DNA from: Opimibacter sp041746735
GTDB taxonomy: Bacteria > Bacteroidota > Bacteroidia > Chitinophagales > Saprospiraceae
DNA length: 64,000 nt
Direction: 5' to 3'
Assembly: GCA_041746735.1 (NCBI GenBank)
Contig: JBGTGP010000049.1
Span: forward strand, 1 to 64,000
Positions 27,958 through 37,348 of this stretch are shown here, one piece after another (position 1 is the stretch's first letter; each line of letters starts with the position of its first letter). The notes under the pieces are model-generated. The model was not told where the DNA came from, made no database searches, and was given only the letters and a program-made list of their open reading frames with translations. The position numbers were made by a program, and so were the translations under genes.

Positions 27958-28764
27958 ATGTCCAGGCAGAAACTACATAATATTGTATTTGGAACCGATA
28001 CACCTGCGGGTCGTTGGTTTGATCTCATCGTCATCGGCCTGATCCTCATCAGCGTCATTACGGTCATCCTGGAGACTATACCGTCGATCGGAGATCGTTG
28101 GCCTGTGTTTTTCAATAAGCTCGAATGGAGTTTCACGATCTTGTTTACCGTCGAATATGCCATGCGGATATATGCTGCGCTGCCCAGGAGAAAATACATC
28201 ACCTCCTTTTATGGTATCACGGACCTTATTTCCATTATTCCTACCTATCTCGGGTTGATTATAACCGGACAACCCAGCTTGCTGATCATTCGAGTACTAC
28301 GTATTTTGCGAATCTTCCGAATCTTTGGCATGGGGCACTTCGTCAGTGAAGGTGCGGTGGTGGTCCAAGCACTACAAGCCAGCAGGACCAAAATTCTAGT
28401 GTTTCTTTCATTTATGGGAATTTCTGTTATCCTGTTGGGCGCTATAATGTTTATGGTGGAAGAAGGGCAAAACCCCTCGATCAATTCCATGCCGGAAGGA
28501 ATTTATTGGGCGATCGTGACCCTGACGACTGTGGGCTACGGTGATACTGTGCCCGTTACTGTCATTGGCCGAATACTGGCCTCTGTCGTCATGATCATGG
28601 GCTATGGAATCATCGCCATTCCCACCGGGATCGTGACGGCCGAAATTACGAATACGGTTTTTGGAAAAACAAAATCAAATAATATGATCTGCCCCAATTG
28701 CGGTAACACCAAACACCTGAAAAATGCAGCCTACTGCCAACACTGCGGGGAGGCATTAATCTGA
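27958..28764 (+). CDS. Voltage-gated K+ channel with C-terminal zinc ribbon
   Basis: A 268-residue six-helix Kv-type channel. S4 carries regularly spaced arginines (R112, R115, R118, R121 in IIRVLRILRIFRIF), and the selectivity filter is T-V-G-Y-G-D (191-196). After S6 comes a short linker and a zinc ribbon with C245-x2-C248 and C260-x2-C263. This C-terminal ribbon replaces the usual cytoplasmic regulatory domains. Inner membrane; likely opens with voltage, with the ribbon possibly sensing metal or redox state. Starts 52 nt after uvrA on the same strand. Confidence 0.92.
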   Translation: MSRQKLHNIVFGTDTPAGRWFDLIVIGLILISVITVILETIPSIGDRWPVFFNKLEWSFTILFTVEYAMRIYAALPRRKYITSFYGITDLISIIPTYLGLIITGQPSLLIIRVLRILRIFRIFGMGHFVSEGAVVVQALQASRTKILVFLSFMGISVILLGAIMFMVEEGQNPSINSMPEGIYWAIVTLTTVGYGDTVPVTVIGRILASVVMIMGYGIIAIPTGIVTAEITNTVFGKTKSNNMICPNCGNTKHLKNAAYCQHCGEALI

Positions 28765-28772
28765 ATGCCAGA

Positions 28773-29744
28773 TCAGAATCGCCGTGGAGACACAGGCCGA
28801 TAGACAGATACCGGAGACAGATGATACCCTGCCTTTTTTAGCAAACGAATCACCCCTTCTTCTCCGGCCAGATGACCTGCCCCTACGGCAAAGAAAACAG
28901 GATCCTTTTTCATTTTTCTTTCCATCACCGGTATCCAGTTGCGGTTGCGGTTGCGCAGCAATACATTTTCGAAATCCCCGCTCTCCGCTCCGGTTGACTC
29001 TCCGATCATGCTGATCATGCCTTCGATATTCTGTGAGGTGTACAAGCTGACCGTTTCGTCAAAAACATCACTTTCTGTATTCGTACCCCGGACAGCCTCC
29101 ACCAGCATCCTGGCCTGATCCGGGTAAGGGATGCTGTCAAAAAGGGACATCTGGTACGACATCGTTTCCAGTCCGCTGACGGATTTGGAGGAGGTATTGG
29201 CCTTGTTGAAAAGTTCTAATTCGTACGAGACATTATCGTCCGATTGCATGGCATCCGGATGCATATCCACGTCGGCCAGCATAGACAGGAACATGGGTTT
29301 GACCCGATTGAGTAACATCATGGGCAATCCGGTTTTCTCAAAATAAGCGGACACTTCATCGTACTCCTCCCGGGTCAAAAGCTTCTTCAAGGTCATACCA
29401 TTTTTCATCATCAGACCGGTGAGCATGCCCATGAGCGAACCGATATCCGACATTTCATTTATATCAAACTCGAAGACGACGGAGTTGCACTTTTCAAAAG
29501 CTTCATCCAACCCCACTGGCAGAAAAAAATCTTCACGCGGTATGATGTGAATGGTACCGAACAAATAGGAAGGAGCGGGTAAATCTTTGTGTTCTATTTT
29601 CCACAGCAGGGCATCTGGGAGCCGGTCACTGTCGGCCTGAGCGGCTTTTGGTCCCTTACAGGACGAAAGGGATATGGTGCTGACAACAAACAGAGAAACG
29701 ATCAGCGACCATGAAAAACGAAAAAACATCAACCGGTGTGGCAT
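28773..29744 (-). CDS. TraB/GumN family lipoprotein
   Basis: A TraB/GumN-family protein with a lipobox (SLSSC) at its N-terminus and the family motifs YLFGTIHIIPREDFFLP near the start and FFAVGAGHLAGEEGVIRLLKKAGY near the end. Members are proposed metal-dependent proteases or Tiki-like; function in bacteria is unsettled. I place the start at 29744, giving a lipoprotein signal; the open frame reaches 29843 but would overlap rlmB. It follows rlmB on the same strand with a 64-nt gap. Confidence 0.85.
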   Translation of the reverse strand: MPHRLMFFRFSWSLIVSLFVVSTISLSSCKGPKAAQADSDRLPDALLWKIEHKDLPAPSYLFGTIHIIPREDFFLPVGLDEAFEKCNSVVFEFDINEMSDIGSLMGMLTGLMMKNGMTLKKLLTREEYDEVSAYFEKTGLPMMLLNRVKPMFLSMLADVDMHPDAMQSDDNVSYELELFNKANTSSKSVSGLETMSYQMSLFDSIPYPDQARMLVEAVRGTNTESDVFDETVSLYTSQNIEGMISMIGESTGAESGDFENVLLRNRNRNWIPVMERKMKKDPVFFAVGAGHLAGEEGVIRLLKKAGYHLSPVSVYRPVSPRRF

Positions 29745-29808
29745 AGCGAAGAAAGGATAACGGGTCAAAAGTACAGAGATAAGCCATCGTACAACAATTG
29801 CGTCCACG

Positions 29809-30558
29809 CTATGGTTTTGCGGATCGCTGGCGTTGTGCTTCATAGAGGGTTATTCCTGCGGCAACCGATACATTGAGGGAGTCCATAGTTCCGGTTTGGG
29901 GTATGAATATAATCTGGTCGACGAGTCTGAGGAGTTCGGGTGCGACACCTTCGCCTTCTGAGCCCATGATGATCGCCGAAGGTCCCCGAAGGTCGGTAGC
30001 CGGGAGTGCAACATTGCCTTTACCATCAGCGGCCAGTATCCGGATGCCGCTGTCCCGGAGAAAACGGACTGCTGTCAACAGGTCACGTACGCGACATAAG
30101 GGTAGACGGAGCAATGCACCGGACGACCGCTTGACAGCATCAGCATTGATCTGGGCTGATTCGCGGGCAGGAAAAACGATGCCATCGGCTCCTAATACCT
30201 CTGCAGAGCGTGCGATAGCGCCAAAATTGCCTACATCTGTCACCCTATCGAGGACGAGCAGGAGGGGTACCGCTCCTTTTTCAAAAAGATGTGGAATCAG
30301 TCCTTCGAGTGATGTATACTCGACCTGGGATCGGAAGGCTGCTACACCCTGGTGGTTGGTTCCAAATTTATCCAGTTTCTCCCGGGGTACTTTCTGGACA
30401 GGTACCTCATATTTTTTACAGGCGGTCACCAGTTCAGGAAAACTGGCGAGCCGGTCAAGCAGCACTTTATCAAGGGTTTGTCCTGTCTCCAGGGCTTCAA
30501 GGACCGTATGCCGGCCAATAATCACCCAGTTTGCTTTTTTTGTCATCTGGATTGCCAA
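29809..30558 (-). CDS. rlmB: 23S rRNA (guanosine-2'-O)-methyltransferase RlmB
   Basis: A 249-residue SPOUT methyltransferase. An N-terminal substrate-binding part (GRHTVLEALETGQTLDKVLLD) is followed by the knotted domain with NFGAIARSAEVLGADGIVFPARES, IIMGSEGEGVAPELLRLVDQIIFIPQTG and MDSLNVSVAAGITLYEAQRQ. It methylates a guanosine in 23S rRNA (Gm2251 in E. coli numbering), assuming orthology. Divergent from the M36 peptidase gene. Confidence 0.93.
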   Translation of the reverse strand: MAIQMTKKANWVIIGRHTVLEALETGQTLDKVLLDRLASFPELVTACKKYEVPVQKVPREKLDKFGTNHQGVAAFRSQVEYTSLEGLIPHLFEKGAVPLLLVLDRVTDVGNFGAIARSAEVLGADGIVFPARESAQINADAVKRSSGALLRLPLCRVRDLLTAVRFLRDSGIRILAADGKGNVALPATDLRGPSAIIMGSEGEGVAPELLRLVDQIIFIPQTGTMDSLNVSVAAGITLYEAQRQRSAKP

Positions 30559-30637
30559 GGTAAAGAAGAATTCAGGTTGAACCCATACGAATGGGTGGGA
30601 TTGCGTAATTTTAGACTTTCAACTGCTCTATACCATT

Positions 30638-33600
30638 ATGATGAAAAAAAATCTGCTGCTGACGACAGTACTTTTGCTGTCTTTTATTCCCCTATTCCAC
30701 CTCCAGGCCCAATCGGCTGAACTTACCGCCAAGATTTATCAACACCTGGAAAGCCGCTATGGTATTCCTTCCAAATCTGTTGGAGCGCTTCATATCCGGA
30801 GTCGATATATATCTGACCACAATGGCGTGGAGCATATCCATCTGTTCCAGTCTTATCAGGGGATCGAGATCCTGGGTACAGGCATCAACATCGCCATGCT
30901 GCCGGATGGTCGGGTCATCAGCGCAGGCCATCAGCTTCGGGACATATCCGGTATTGTTTTTCCTGCACCTCACGGCATTGTCAAGCCATCTGAAGCTATC
31001 GGCATTGCCGCGCTATCCCTCGGACAAACACCCTCCTCCAGGTCAGCACCTGGTCTGGTACGGCACATGCTCAATGAAGTGCCGGTGTATGATAAAACGG
31101 ATATCAGCCTGCAGGATATCCCCATCCAGCAAGGTTACCTCCTGATGCCCGACGGGCAGTACAAACTGGTGCATTCCCTGATGATCGAATCGGTTAAAGA
31201 TGGTTTGCTCTATCAATCCTATGTCGATGCCAATAGCGGTCAGTCTGTCACCAATGATTTGCTAACCATGCGTTGCCGGTTTGAAGACGGATACCTTCAT
31301 CATGAGGCCTCCTGCAGCGGCTATGATCATGCCGCTTCTCCTTCAGTCATGACCCTGACGACTACGGCTGGTGTATCCGGTTCGTACCGCGCATTGCCTC
31401 CGGGCATCGAAAGTCCTATTCATGGCGGACTTCAACTCCTGACCGACCTGGCCCATCCTGAGGCCAGTCCGTATGGATGGCATGATACCAATGGAAGTGC
31501 GGGTGCTGAGTTTACGCACACCCGCGGGAATAATGTCCATGCATTTCTCGATCGGAACTGGGACTACTCTCCGGATGTGAATGTGGACGGAGGTCCGGGT
31601 CTCGTTTTTGATTTTCCCTACAGTCCCGATACAGAGCCGGAAATGAATCAAAATGTAGCGGTCACCAACCTGTTTGTATGGAATAATATCATGCATGATT
31701 TTACTTATAAATATGGTTTTACCGAACAAGCGGGCAACTTCCAGGCTTTCAATTATACCGGATTGGGGACCACGAATGATTTTGTCAACGCGCATGCCCA
31801 GTTTGGCGACAACAATCCCATGCAATGCGGCAATGAGGTCAATGGCAGCACCCCATGTCTGAATAATGCTGATTTTTCGACACCACCGGATGGCTTTAAT
31901 GGCCGTATGCGGATGTTTACCTGGGATCGGGACAACAGCAGTAAATTTCTGGACATCATCGAACCTTTTGAACTGTCAGGAAAGGTAGCCACCGGATCTG
32001 CAGAGTTTGGTGCTATGATCACAACGACTCCGGTGACGGGTGAAGTTGTACTGATCAATGACGGTACCTTTAACGGACCAAAAGGCTGTAACGCCATCAA
32101 CGGTCAACCACTCCTCGGCAAAATAGCGCTGATCGAGCGGGGTCTTTGTGACTTCAGTTTGAAGGTGTATAATGCACAACTGGCCGGGGCCGTTGGTGCC
32201 ATCATCGCCAATTTTGAAAATGCTACCATTGGGATGGGTGCGGGGCAAAACGCGGCTCAGGTGACTATACCTTCAGTCTTCATCAGCAGTGCAGAATATG
32301 ACAGGCTGCGGGTTGCGCTGGGAAATGGTCTGGTAGCCTCATTGGTTTCTCCTGGTGAAGGAGGGCCCACACGGCGGGATGGCTCGCTGGACAACAGTGT
32401 CATAGCCCATGAATATGGACATGGGATTTCTACGCGTCTGACAGGAGGGCCTTTCAATAGCGGTTGTCTTTCGCCTGGTGCCACCACCGGGGCTGCGGAA
32501 GAAGCCTATGGAATGGGAGAAGGCTGGAGTGATTTCTTTGCCCTGGCCACTACTGCTCAACCTGGTGATACCGGTGCCAAGCGAAGAGGCATAGGCACAT
32601 TTGCCAACAAAGAGCCCACTAATGGACGTGGCATTCGTACGTATCCCTACTCGACCGATATGAGTATCAATCCTCATACCTATGACAACATCCTCCTGGA
32701 ATCCGTGCCTCACGGTGTAGGGTCGGTCTGGAGTGCTATGCTGTGGGACCTGTATTGGGCCTTTTCGGATACCTATGGCTGGGACCCGGATCTCTACGGG
32801 GGTTCCGGAGGCAATAATATGGCCATTCAATTGGTGATGGACGGACTGAAGTTGCAAGGTTGCAATCCTGGTTTTATTGATGCCCGCAATGCGATCCTGC
32901 TGGCTGATACCCTCAATCATGATGCGGCCAATGCCTGTCTGATCTGGAGTGTTTTTGCCCGTCGAGGTCTTGGTGCTAATGCGGATGGCGGGAATCCGAG
33001 CAGCCGTGCGGATGGGAGAGAAGGGTTTGAGTTACCTACCAGTTGCCGAGACGATATCACCTTTACCAAAAGTATGACACCGGAAATTCTCGCCGGTGAT
33101 GTGATCGAAGTGACGCTACGGATGACCAACTACAAAGACTTTCACATGACCAATGTCTTTGTCGAAGATCCCATCCCGGCCGGATGTACCTATATCCCGG
33201 GTTCGGCCTCCATTCCCCCTATTGTGGGCAACAGTCTGGTATGGAATATCAACTCCATCGATCCGGATGAATCGGTTTCCATCACCTATTTGCTTCAGTC
33301 GGACCAGGCTAAAAACTCTATACGTATCCACTATGATGATATCGAAGGATTTCCCGAAGAACGATGGGATATCTACTTCGACCCGAATGGAACCGTTAAC
33401 AATTTCTGGTTTACTCAGGACTTGGTCGTACGTAGTGGTGTCTCTGCCTGGGGCGTCGGTAATGTGGCTACAGAATCAGAGCACTTCCTTGAAAACTTTA
33501 TCCCGTTCCAAATTACGGGGGCCTACCCGGTGTACCGCTTTTACCATTACTATGATACGGAGACTGGCGCTGACGGTGGGTTCCTCGAAATTTCTGCTGA

Positions 33601-34234
33601 CAATGGCAGCAGTTGGATTCCGCTGGAGCAAGAGGTATTTCGCAACGGTTATCCGCGAAAGTTGCAGTATACCACCTTTGCCATACCTAATCTGTATGCT
33701 TTTACAGGCAAGAGTGCTGACAACTTTGCCATGACACCGGTGTATGTGGATTTGAGTGACTATAACGGTCAGGCGGTTAAAATCAGGTACAGGTTTGGAA
33801 CGGATGACAACACGCCTGGTGATGGATGGTATGTAGATGATGTGGAGATCATGGATGCGGTGATATACAATAGTACTGCCTGTGTTTCCAGTGACCAGAC
33901 CGATCCGGTATGCGCGGATGCTCCTGAGCGGGGTACGATCGTGGATTCACAGATTACGATCAGTACGGATGAAACTACGGCGACAAACCGTTTTGCCCTC
34001 ATGCCCAATCCGGCCAAAGATCTGATCCAGATCGTCATGACGGCTGAAAATATGCATCGTGCGACTATCGGAATCTACACGATCACGGGTCAACTCCTCT
34101 CCGCGGACACTTGGAATGTTGTCTCCGGCATCAATCAAAAAGCTATTGACATATCCCGGCTTACTCCGGGCATGTACATCATGCAGATCATGACGTCTGA
34201 TGGTATGCGCAGTGAGAAGTTTATACGGGAATAA
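30638..34234 (+). CDS. Secreted M36-family metallopeptidase (fungalysin) with T9SS C-terminal domain
   Basis: A 1198-residue secreted protease. Order: signal peptide (to about residue 24), fungalysin propeptide (about 30-200), peptidase M36 with an inserted PA domain (about 450-570), the zinc site H591-E-Y-G-H595 and E628 in GEGWSDF, a DUF11-like domain (about 810-890), an MAM/jelly-roll-like region, and a type A T9SS sorting domain (FALMPNPAKD to SEKFIRE). It would be exported through the Por secretion system and cleave extracellular proteins. All zinc ligands are present. A terminator-like hairpin follows. Confidence 0.95.
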   Translation: MMKKNLLLTTVLLLSFIPLFHLQAQSAELTAKIYQHLESRYGIPSKSVGALHIRSRYISDHNGVEHIHLFQSYQGIEILGTGINIAMLPDGRVISAGHQLRDISGIVFPAPHGIVKPSEAIGIAALSLGQTPSSRSAPGLVRHMLNEVPVYDKTDISLQDIPIQQGYLLMPDGQYKLVHSLMIESVKDGLLYQSYVDANSGQSVTNDLLTMRCRFEDGYLHHEASCSGYDHAASPSVMTLTTTAGVSGSYRALPPGIESPIHGGLQLLTDLAHPEASPYGWHDTNGSAGAEFTHTRGNNVHAFLDRNWDYSPDVNVDGGPGLVFDFPYSPDTEPEMNQNVAVTNLFVWNNIMHDFTYKYGFTEQAGNFQAFNYTGLGTTNDFVNAHAQFGDNNPMQCGNEVNGSTPCLNNADFSTPPDGFNGRMRMFTWDRDNSSKFLDIIEPFELSGKVATGSAEFGAMITTTPVTGEVVLINDGTFNGPKGCNAINGQPLLGKIALIERGLCDFSLKVYNAQLAGAVGAIIANFENATIGMGAGQNAAQVTIPSVFISSAEYDRLRVALGNGLVASLVSPGEGGPTRRDGSLDNSVIAHEYGHGISTRLTGGPFNSGCLSPGATTGAAEEAYGMGEGWSDFFALATTAQPGDTGAKRRGIGTFANKEPTNGRGIRTYPYSTDMSINPHTYDNILLESVPHGVGSVWSAMLWDLYWAFSDTYGWDPDLYGGSGGNNMAIQLVMDGLKLQGCNPGFIDARNAILLADTLNHDAANACLIWSVFARRGLGANADGGNPSSRADGREGFELPTSCRDDITFTKSMTPEILAGDVIEVTLRMTNYKDFHMTNVFVEDPIPAGCTYIPGSASIPPIVGNSLVWNINSIDPDESVSITYLLQSDQAKNSIRIHYDDIEGFPEERWDIYFDPNGTVNNFWFTQDLVVRSGVSAWGVGNVATESEHFLENFIPFQITGAYPVYRFYHYYDTETGADGGFLEISADNGSSWIPLEQEVFRNGYPRKLQYTTFAIPNLYAFTGKSADNFAMTPVYVDLSDYNGQAVKIRYRFGTDDNTPGDGWYVDDVEIMDAVIYNSTACVSSDQTDPVCADAPERGTIVDSQITISTDETTATNRFALMPNPAKDLIQIVMTAENMHRATIGIYTITGQLLSADTWNVVSGINQKAIDISRLTPGMYIMQIMTSDGMRSEKFIRE

Positions 34235-34240
34235 ATAAAA

Positions 34241-34290
34241 AAGGGGTCGTCTTGAAATGTCACCTGTCATTTGAGGCGGCCCCCTTATTT
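34241..34290 (+). terminator. Probable terminator after the M36 peptidase gene
   Basis: Arms 34241-34253 and 34273-34286 form a 13-bp stem with one bulged C and several G-T pairs, with a 19-nt loop and a TTATTTT tail. It starts 7 nt past the stop codon. Confidence 0.6.
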
Positions 34291-34337
34291 TGAAGATTCA
34301 GGAGTTGGGCGTGGCGTTACGTTATTTCCGAAACATG

Positions 34338-34497
34338 ATGGCGAAGGGCTGCACCCATGATGAGATGGCGAAGGGCTTCACCCTTCGCCTGAGGATGACG
34401 CCCTTTCAGGGCTTAGGTTTCTTATGTTGGATAGAAAGGACGACGTCCCCCGGCAAACAGGTGATGCCCTTTCAGGGCTTACGTTTCTTAAGTTGGA
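34338..34497. repeat. REP-like repeat cluster
   Basis: Two kinds of short repeats sit between convergent genes. A 19-nt unit beginning ATGGCGAAGGGCT occurs at 34338-34356 and 34365-34383 (one mismatch); the second copy forms a perfect hairpin, GGCGAAGGG with CCCTTCGCC (34367-34389). A second unit of about 36 nt containing GCCCTTTCAGGGC, itself a 5-bp hairpin, occurs at 34396-34430 and 34462-34496, 66 bp apart. The rest of 34498-34685 holds related AGCCCTGAAGG and GAAGCCCTTTG fragments and no gene. Confidence 0.7.
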
Positions 34498-34685
34498 GTG
34501 AAGGATCGTTGCGAAAATTGATCTCAATCAAAAGCCCTGAAGGAGCGACCTAACTCGGCAAATGGGTGAAGCCCTTTGCCATAAAACATACGCACGGTGC
34601 ATGAATTATTTTGTGATTCCCTCCTCCTGAAAGAAAATTGAAGGCCAACAGTATGAAGGAGCACAATTCCGATAAAAGAAAATAC

Positions 34686-36047
34686 TTATTCCTCTTTCTT
34701 TTTTTCTTCTAAGGCGTCTTCAATTTTATCAGCTACGACGGAGGCGACTGCGGCGATACTGTCTCCGAGATCTGAGAGTGATTCACTGAGTGTTTCGCCA
34801 ATGGCGCTGAGCAGAGTCTCGCGGGGTTTGCTTTTGGCTTTCTGTGCCTTTTCTTCCGCGATTTTTTCAGCCGCTTTCTCCAGGACTTCAGGATCGATCT
34901 GATCAGACTGGGTGTGGATGGTATCCGCGATTTTCTGCTTTACACTTTCCTTGGCTTCCCGGATTTCTTCTTTTAGCGCCTGCTGCTTCCGCTGTTCTTC
35001 AAGAAATTTTTTCTCGCGGTTGATCCGTTCTTCAAGTTCGGTTTTGGTTTTGACCATTTCCGCCAGTTTCTCATGTTTGGACTGGAGGCGTTCATCGATC
35101 ATTTTAAGTTTGGCCATCCGGATCTGGGCTTCCAGTTGACCTTCTGTATTGGCGATACGGTCATCCTGAAAGTGTTTGTCCTTTTCATCCCGGCGTATGG
35201 ATTTTTCCATCTTGTCGATGGCGGACATCAAGCCATCGTACCGGCGGTTGAGACGATCCAGGGCCGAGTTGTCCCGAGGGCCTTTATCACCAAACTTCTT
35301 TTCCTTGACGGCCTTAAACGCATTATCCATGCGTTTCCAGATCTTGCTGCGATCACCTCTGGACAACTGTGCATCCCGGAATTCGGCCTGCATACGTTTC
35401 AGGTCATTAAACAGGGGCTGAAGCCCGAGACCGCTTTTGATTTTCGCCTCTACTTCATCGAGTTTGGCATTGAATTTATGGGCATACTCCCCTGAAATAC
35501 GATCAGCTTCACTGTCCAACTCTTTGCGCATATTCTTGAGCTCCGTAAAAATGGCATTCGTCATCTCCCGGAGCTGCTGACCATGATCACGCAAAAGAGT
35601 CTTGTCAAAAATGTTTTTCTGGATGCGTTCCCAGGTATCCTTCATCTCTTCCCATAACTGATTCTTATAATTGTCCGCCCCCTTAATCTTCTCCCGGATA
35701 TCCTGCAATTCAGTATGAAAGGCCTGATAGAGTTTATTGGAGAGGACGATGAAATGCCATTCGGTCTGGGCCCGCTGGATGAGATCCATGCGGTCCACTT
35801 TGAGATGTTCTGGCAGAATACTATCCGCGGCGGTCAGGGGACGTTCGATATGGGTGTGGCTTTCCGGAAACGGGACTTCGTGTGACTCACGCCATTCATT
35901 GAGCAGGAGGTTGTAAAATTCTTCCGTGGTGGATTCAAACGGGAAGGTATAGATGTCCACTACATTATCATTTGCCCGGAGTGAAATGGCAATCAGCACC
36001 TTTTCTTCCAGGGTGTTGGTTCCCCACATTACAATACGCGTCTTCAT
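34686..36047 (-). CDS. Large coiled-coil protein with DUF349-like segments
   Basis: A 453-residue cytoplasmic protein without signal peptide. Residues 1-75 form a globular N-terminus (MKTRIVMWGTNTLEEKVLIAISLRANDN). The rest is mostly charged helix with long coiled coils (about 90-220 and 300-400). RDAQLSRGDRSKIWKRMDNAFKAVKEKKF resembles a DUF349 repeat, as does WERIQKNIFDKTLLRDHGQQLREMTNAIF. The C-terminal 60 residues combine an amphipathic helix (SAIGETLSESLSDLGDSIAAVASVVADKIEDAL) with a Lys/Glu tail. I do not recognise a function; it follows asd on the same strand after 118 nt. Confidence 0.75.
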   Translation of the reverse strand: MKTRIVMWGTNTLEEKVLIAISLRANDNVVDIYTFPFESTTEEFYNLLLNEWRESHEVPFPESHTHIERPLTAADSILPEHLKVDRMDLIQRAQTEWHFIVLSNKLYQAFHTELQDIREKIKGADNYKNQLWEEMKDTWERIQKNIFDKTLLRDHGQQLREMTNAIFTELKNMRKELDSEADRISGEYAHKFNAKLDEVEAKIKSGLGLQPLFNDLKRMQAEFRDAQLSRGDRSKIWKRMDNAFKAVKEKKFGDKGPRDNSALDRLNRRYDGLMSAIDKMEKSIRRDEKDKHFQDDRIANTEGQLEAQIRMAKLKMIDERLQSKHEKLAEMVKTKTELEERINREKKFLEEQRKQQALKEEIREAKESVKQKIADTIHTQSDQIDPEVLEKAAEKIAEEKAQKAKSKPRETLLSAIGETLSESLSDLGDSIAAVASVVADKIEDALEEKKKEE

Positions 36048-36165
36048 AGCCGTAGATTTTGATGGTCCAGTAGTAACGTCATCCTTTCGTGGATCAGGTT
36101 AACCTGTCCTGTACATGGTCAGCTCTTTCGTTGTTTTTGACTATTCAATGATCCCTTACCGGGAT

Positions 36166-37197
36166 TTATTGTGTCTCCAGGGCCAATGCGCCCTTCATTT
36201 CTGATTTTAATATACCCTTTTTCAGCAGATACTCCGCGATCTGGACCGCATTCGTGGCGGCGCCTTTTCTTAGGTTGTCTGCCACGATAAACAGGTTCCA
36301 GCAGTGCTCACGGGATTCGTCTTTGCGGATGCGGCCAACAAAGACAGCATCACGCCCTTCGGCCAACAGAGGCATGGGATAATGATTGTCAGAGGGCTGA
36401 TCCTGAAGGATGATGCCCGGAGCCTCCCGGAGTGTATGGCGTAGCTCTTCCACCGTCGTGTCGGTTCCCAATTCAATATTGACGGATTCGCTGTGACCCC
36501 CGAGGACCGGTACCCGGACGGCTGTAGCAGTGACTGGCAGAGCAGGCTCACGCATGATCTTGCGGGTTTCATGTACCATCTTCATCTCTTCCCGTGTGTA
36601 ATCATTGTCGAGGAAGACATCACAATGTGGCAGACAGTTGGCAAAAATCGGATGTGGATATACCATCGTTTCCGGTTTCTCTCCTTTTGCTTCTTCCCTG
36701 TATTGTTTGACGGCCTTCATGCCAGTCCCGGAGACGGACTGATAGGTCGAAACGATGATCCTTTTGATGCCGTACCGGAGATGGACAGGGTAGAGCGCCA
36801 TCACGAGCTGGATGGTGCTACAGTTGGGATTGGCAATGATCTTATCCTCCGGGGTGAGGATGTCTCCGTTTACCTCAGGGACGACTAACGGAACACCTTC
36901 CGTCATACGCCACGCGGAGGAGTTGTCAATGACTACACATCCAATGGCGGCAAACTTCGGTGCCCATTCCGTCGAGATAGTACCTCCTGCTGAAAACAAG
37001 GCCACATCCGGACGAGCCGCAATCGCCTCCTCCATCGTGATCACTTCATGCCCGAGGCCATTAAACATGACTTTCTTGCCCGCCGACTGAAGGGAGGCCA
37101 CCGGAAGCAAGGTACTCACCGGAAAAGCTCTTTCCTCCAGCACTTTGAGCATGACCTGACCCACAAGACCTGTGGCACCTACAACAGCAACTTTCAT
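36166..37197 (-). CDS. asd: Aspartate-semialdehyde dehydrogenase
   Basis: A 343-residue Asd: Rossmann start VAVVGATGLVGQVMLKVLEER, nucleophile C126 in NPNCSTIQLVMAL, YQSVSGTGMKAVKQ, and the catalytic His region VPVLGGHSESVNIE. It reduces aspartyl phosphate to aspartate semialdehyde for lysine/diaminopimelate, threonine and methionine synthesis. Standard length. Other pathway genes are not in the window. Confidence 0.96.
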   Translation of the reverse strand: MKVAVVGATGLVGQVMLKVLEERAFPVSTLLPVASLQSAGKKVMFNGLGHEVITMEEAIAARPDVALFSAGGTISTEWAPKFAAIGCVVIDNSSAWRMTEGVPLVVPEVNGDILTPEDKIIANPNCSTIQLVMALYPVHLRYGIKRIIVSTYQSVSGTGMKAVKQYREEAKGEKPETMVYPHPIFANCLPHCDVFLDNDYTREEMKMVHETRKIMREPALPVTATAVRVPVLGGHSESVNIELGTDTTVEELRHTLREAPGIILQDQPSDNHYPMPLLAEGRDAVFVGRIRKDESREHCWNLFIVADNLRKGAATNAVQIAEYLLKKGILKSEMKGALALETQ

Positions 37198-37348
37198 AAT
37201 CGATTATGCTTTATATACCATATACTGCAAAGGTAGTCAGTCTGAACATTATCAGCACGGGAAAGGATCTGAGTATGTTCACCAAAAATTTACGCGCCAT
37301 TCCCTGATCCCGGTACCGTGATTTTTCTTTTTAGAGTACCTTCGGAAA

